Below, one piece after another: positions 61,324 through 64,000 of a stretch of DNA of 64,000 nucleotides. The notes under the pieces were generated by a model that was not told the DNA's origin, searched no databases, and was given only the letters and a program-made list of their open reading frames with translations. Origin of the DNA: Pyrenopolyporus hunteri. Its lineage: Eukaryota; Ascomycota; Sordariomycetes; Xylariales; Hypoxylaceae. The position numbers and the translations under genes were made by a program. Position 1 is the first letter of the stretch, and each line of letters starts with the position of its first letter. The stretch covers positions 2,232,001-2,296,000 of the forward strand of contig CADCXC010000004.1 of NCBI GenBank assembly GCA_902806595.1, in the 5' to 3' direction.

Positions 61324-62941
61324 CGTGCTTCTACTAGCCCGAACAGCGAACAGGCCGGATGACAGGCAGACCGTCTATGTCTATCTTCATCTGGGCCGAG
61401 TAACGGTGAGGTAAGCCGGACGAGAGGTGAGTTCCTTCGTAAGGGGTTTCCTCGTGCATCAAGGAGGTAGGTTAGAATGCTCTAGATTGCGCCGTGCTCG
61501 ACGATTTGAACATAATCTTAGTTACGGTAAGGGTAAACAAACATCTATAGAAATGTAAACGTAAACCGTTAGAACAGTATGTCCACGTAGCACAAATCAT
61601 ATCCCCTAAGAGTAAGTGAAAAGGTAACAGCTTAGATTTTTCAATTTATACGAACGTTGTCTAGCATATTTCTACTATCTTCGTAAGTCTTCTCTCGGCA
61701 TTGCCCCTGAATCCAATCATACGACGGTAGGATCCGGTTCTAGTATTCTCTACCTGAAAACTGCCTGGCCCATAGACAAATCGTCTCACTACGATAACTA
61801 CTGCCAGCTTGTGCTAAGGAACTTGTTCGCTCGCTCGGGAACCGACAGTCCAGTAAGACGTAGTTAGGTTATCATCCTGCGCTCATTGTGAAATAAACTT
61901 ATAGGTGAAATGCTTCCAGGTTAAACATCACTTGCTCAATGCTTAGGTATATGTCTAATTAATCCTGGGCCTTCGCCTTCGCTTTGCTCTCAAGCCAGAT
62001 CTAGATCCTACGGGGCACAGCTTCGAGGTCTCACCCGAGACGAAGGTGCTTCACACATTAGGTGTCACGTTGTAAACCGGCGAACGGAGGATTCGAGTCC
62101 AAGACTCTACTCAAAGCCAGCGTTCGAATAGATACCCAATATTTACTACCTACCTACCTATTCTTTCCTTTTCTTCTCTTCATCAACCACGCCCCTTAAT
62201 GAAAATGTGGTTACGTTCGTAGCGCCGAGCGGGTTGACGATCAACATCAACACCCCCCCTCCCCCCCTTCACGACAGATTAGATGGGTCCATTCCTTATT
62301 GAGATCCAACACCGTCCTACGTCACATCCTAAGAACAAAGGACTCGATCGACGCTACATATACAAGACACGAAGGCCCGACATAGTAATAAAGCTAGACA
62401 GCCACGAGCCTGTTCCAAACACCAGTTGTAGATTTCCATTTATCTAGGTACCTACTCAGGTGATTATCTTCATACCTTAATCCAGGATTGAAACTAACTC
62501 TATGATGGTTCTACATGACGTCTAAACCAGGAACTAGAACTAGTTCGGGAACCCCGTCTATTCTGAGCCCTTTAATCTAAGGGCAGGTAACCATTCGTAA
62601 CACGAATGGCTAGTAGTCACACAGTTACTTTGTTGCTAGATGTGTTTCTAAGTGGTCGGATGAACAAAGAGACAGTCGCTAGGTTTCAGAATGGGTTAGT
62701 GTACCCGGGTCTCACATTAGGTATGGTGTTTTCGTCAAACGTAGAGACCTTTCAAGAGTCGACCCTTAAAAATTGTCAGTCAACAGATACCCATCCTACG
62801 TATATACTCTCCCGTATAGGGGTTGGAATTCGAATCACGTGTCAGCAGGACTTGCAAAATGAAAGTAGCCATTAATCAATTAGGGGCAAGTCATGGGCCA
62901 TGAATTAATTATCATCACGCGTTTTCAGTATTGTACATCTT
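61324..62941. other. Convergent 3' region
   Basis: 1.6 kb between the stops of the multi-zinc-cluster gene (+) and the glycosyltransferase-like gene (-). It holds a CCTACC run at 62147-62160, a C-rich run near 62251-62268 and no supportable gene. Confidence 0.5.
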
Positions 62942-64000
62942 CTAGTTCGCATCAGCGAATCCCGGGCAGCGTTTGTCAAACGGCTTCTTCTGGTTCTGCG
63001 GGGTGCAGATCATCTCGTTGGCAAACGCCCTCCACCGATCCAGCAGGTCCGTCTCTCGGACACCCTCGTGCTGGGGGTAAAAGCTCAAGTGGCCGACTAC
63101 GCTACGCGTGTCGATGACGAATGGTCGATGCGTCCGTTTCGGGATCGTAACAGTAATGTCCTGCTCGTCGTCTTCGGCGATGGGGAGAGCCTTTTTAATG
63201 TCGTGGCCCCATAGAGCGACGAAATTGAGGTTGTAGCGTTTGTACTGAGTATTGTAGAGCTGTTCTGCTCCGGGGCGGCCCTTATTATTTTCCAAATGTT
63301 TCATTACGGTCGCGGATGTATTCGTGCTCTGCGGGAATTCCATGGGCGAACCGAAGAAGTAACGTGTCATGGCGTCGTCTTCGAGGTTTTTCAGTAGCGA
63401 GTATTGCTGCTGGCTTGCAATAGCCCAGGATTTCCACGCGGCCGCGTACATGGCTTCGATGCCTTTCTCGCCCTCACGCAGATAATTAAGCCCCATCGGA
63501 GTCTTCATTAAGTCGAAGGGGGCGTCGGGTAGTAAAAGAAACGGGTGCCCATAATACGGGCGCTTAGGAAAGATCTCATCCTCTAGCATGATGCTCTTGA
63601 GGTCACTGATATTGAGATTTGGTAGACTCGACATCGGAAAGCGGCTCTTTTCGGATGGTCGCCATGACTCGGCGGCCGCGTGTGACGGCTTTTCGCTCGG
63701 GTCGGGCCTAAAGGCGTGGATGGCGCCAACGTGAAAGTGCTCATAGCCCGTCAGAGGGCTATTGACTAAATTCGCCGAAACGGCAAACGGATGGGGAGTC
63801 GCGATTCGGGTATGGACCAACTGGGGGATGGCGTCTGGGTGGATGAAAATCTGTAAGAGAATTGTGTTAGGAAATCAACTTCTCAGCGATTCTCGGTGCT
63901 CAAAGGAGCTGCTTACTATATCATCGTCGATTTTCACATATATAGTCTCGTCCTCCACGGCCGAGTCCCATATACAACCGAAGCTTGTCCCCTCGCATGT
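62942..64000 (-). CDS. Glycosyltransferase-like protein with DDD motif, 5' part off the window
   Basis: Exon 64000-63917 (partial) and exon 63850-62942 join across a 66-nt intron in phase 0, giving about 331 C-terminal residues. The join yields YVKIDDDIIFIHPDAIPQLV, a DxD-type metal-binding motif as in nucleotide-sugar transferases, followed by PFAVSANLVNSPL. Further on are the His/Trp/Asp-containing segments YGHPFLLLPDAPFD and FVALWGHDIKKAL. Such proteins occur in many ascomycetes as predicted type II membrane glycosyltransferases without a proven substrate. The N-terminus, where any signal anchor would be, lies beyond the right edge, so start and localisation cannot be judged. Confidence 0.62.

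Noticed and set aside
62085..62105. GATTCGAGTCC, a second T-arm-like sequence
   Set aside because: The stem does not reach five pairs around a seven-base loop and there is no upstream cloverleaf.

Overview
The window looks like euchromatic DNA from a filamentous ascomycete (Pezizomycotina, most likely Sordariomycetes; the class is an inference). The evidence is short GT-AG introns of about 50-160 nt, many with CTAAC/CTGAC-like branch sites, tiny first exons, proteins typical of that group (a Ras ending in a CVVL box, Arb1, a Hos3-type deacetylase, a PAN-like membrane protein), and intergenic DNA sprinkled with TAGG/CCTA palindromic runs. I see no bacterial-style operons, rRNA, CRISPR arrays or convincing tRNA genes. 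Exon joins were made by eye from reading frame, splice sites and family knowledge; nothing was searched.

Left third (1-25 kb): a secreted lactonase-type beta-propeller protein (-), Clp1 mRNA 3'-end factor (-), inositol polyphosphate multikinase (-), Arb1 RNAi/heterochromatin factor (+), a four-pass MARVEL-like protein (+), glia maturation factor (+) convergent with Nbp35 (-), and Nbp35 divergent from a large Hos3-type histone deacetylase (+). Most are conserved housekeeping genes separated by 0.7-3 kb of gene-free DNA.

Middle (25-48 kb): one 1232-aa gene (-) combining a Zn2Cys6-like cluster, a TALE homeobox, C2H2 fingers and a tail of five degenerate repeats that resemble Tc5/CENP-B helix-turn-helix domains; an MDR oxidoreductase (-); a single-pass PAN-like membrane protein (-); methylenetetrahydrofolate reductase (+); and a membrane fatty-acid-desaturase-like gene (+) with two awkward splice junctions. 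Gene-free stretches hold a 302-bp MITE-like element with 33-bp inverted ends and a 34-bp near-palindrome.

Right (48-64 kb): a molybdopterin-binding-domain gene with 9-nt and 18-nt exons (+), a 1.2-kb hAT-like element with a perfect 8-bp target duplication and an almost pure A/T interior whose remaining C/G is mostly CpG (RIP-like), a long TAGG-rich intergenic region, Ras1 (+), a cysteine-rich protein with five Zn2Cys6-like clusters and a 24-bp coding minisatellite carrying a 2-nt frameshifting deletion (+), and the 3' part of a glycosyltransferase-like gene (-) running off the right edge.

Best candidates for something new: the five-cluster Zn2Cys6 protein with its slipping minisatellite, and the homeobox protein with the five-repeat transposase-like tail. 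The possibly RIP-mutated hAT-like element and Arb1 are both signs of a genome that silences repeats.
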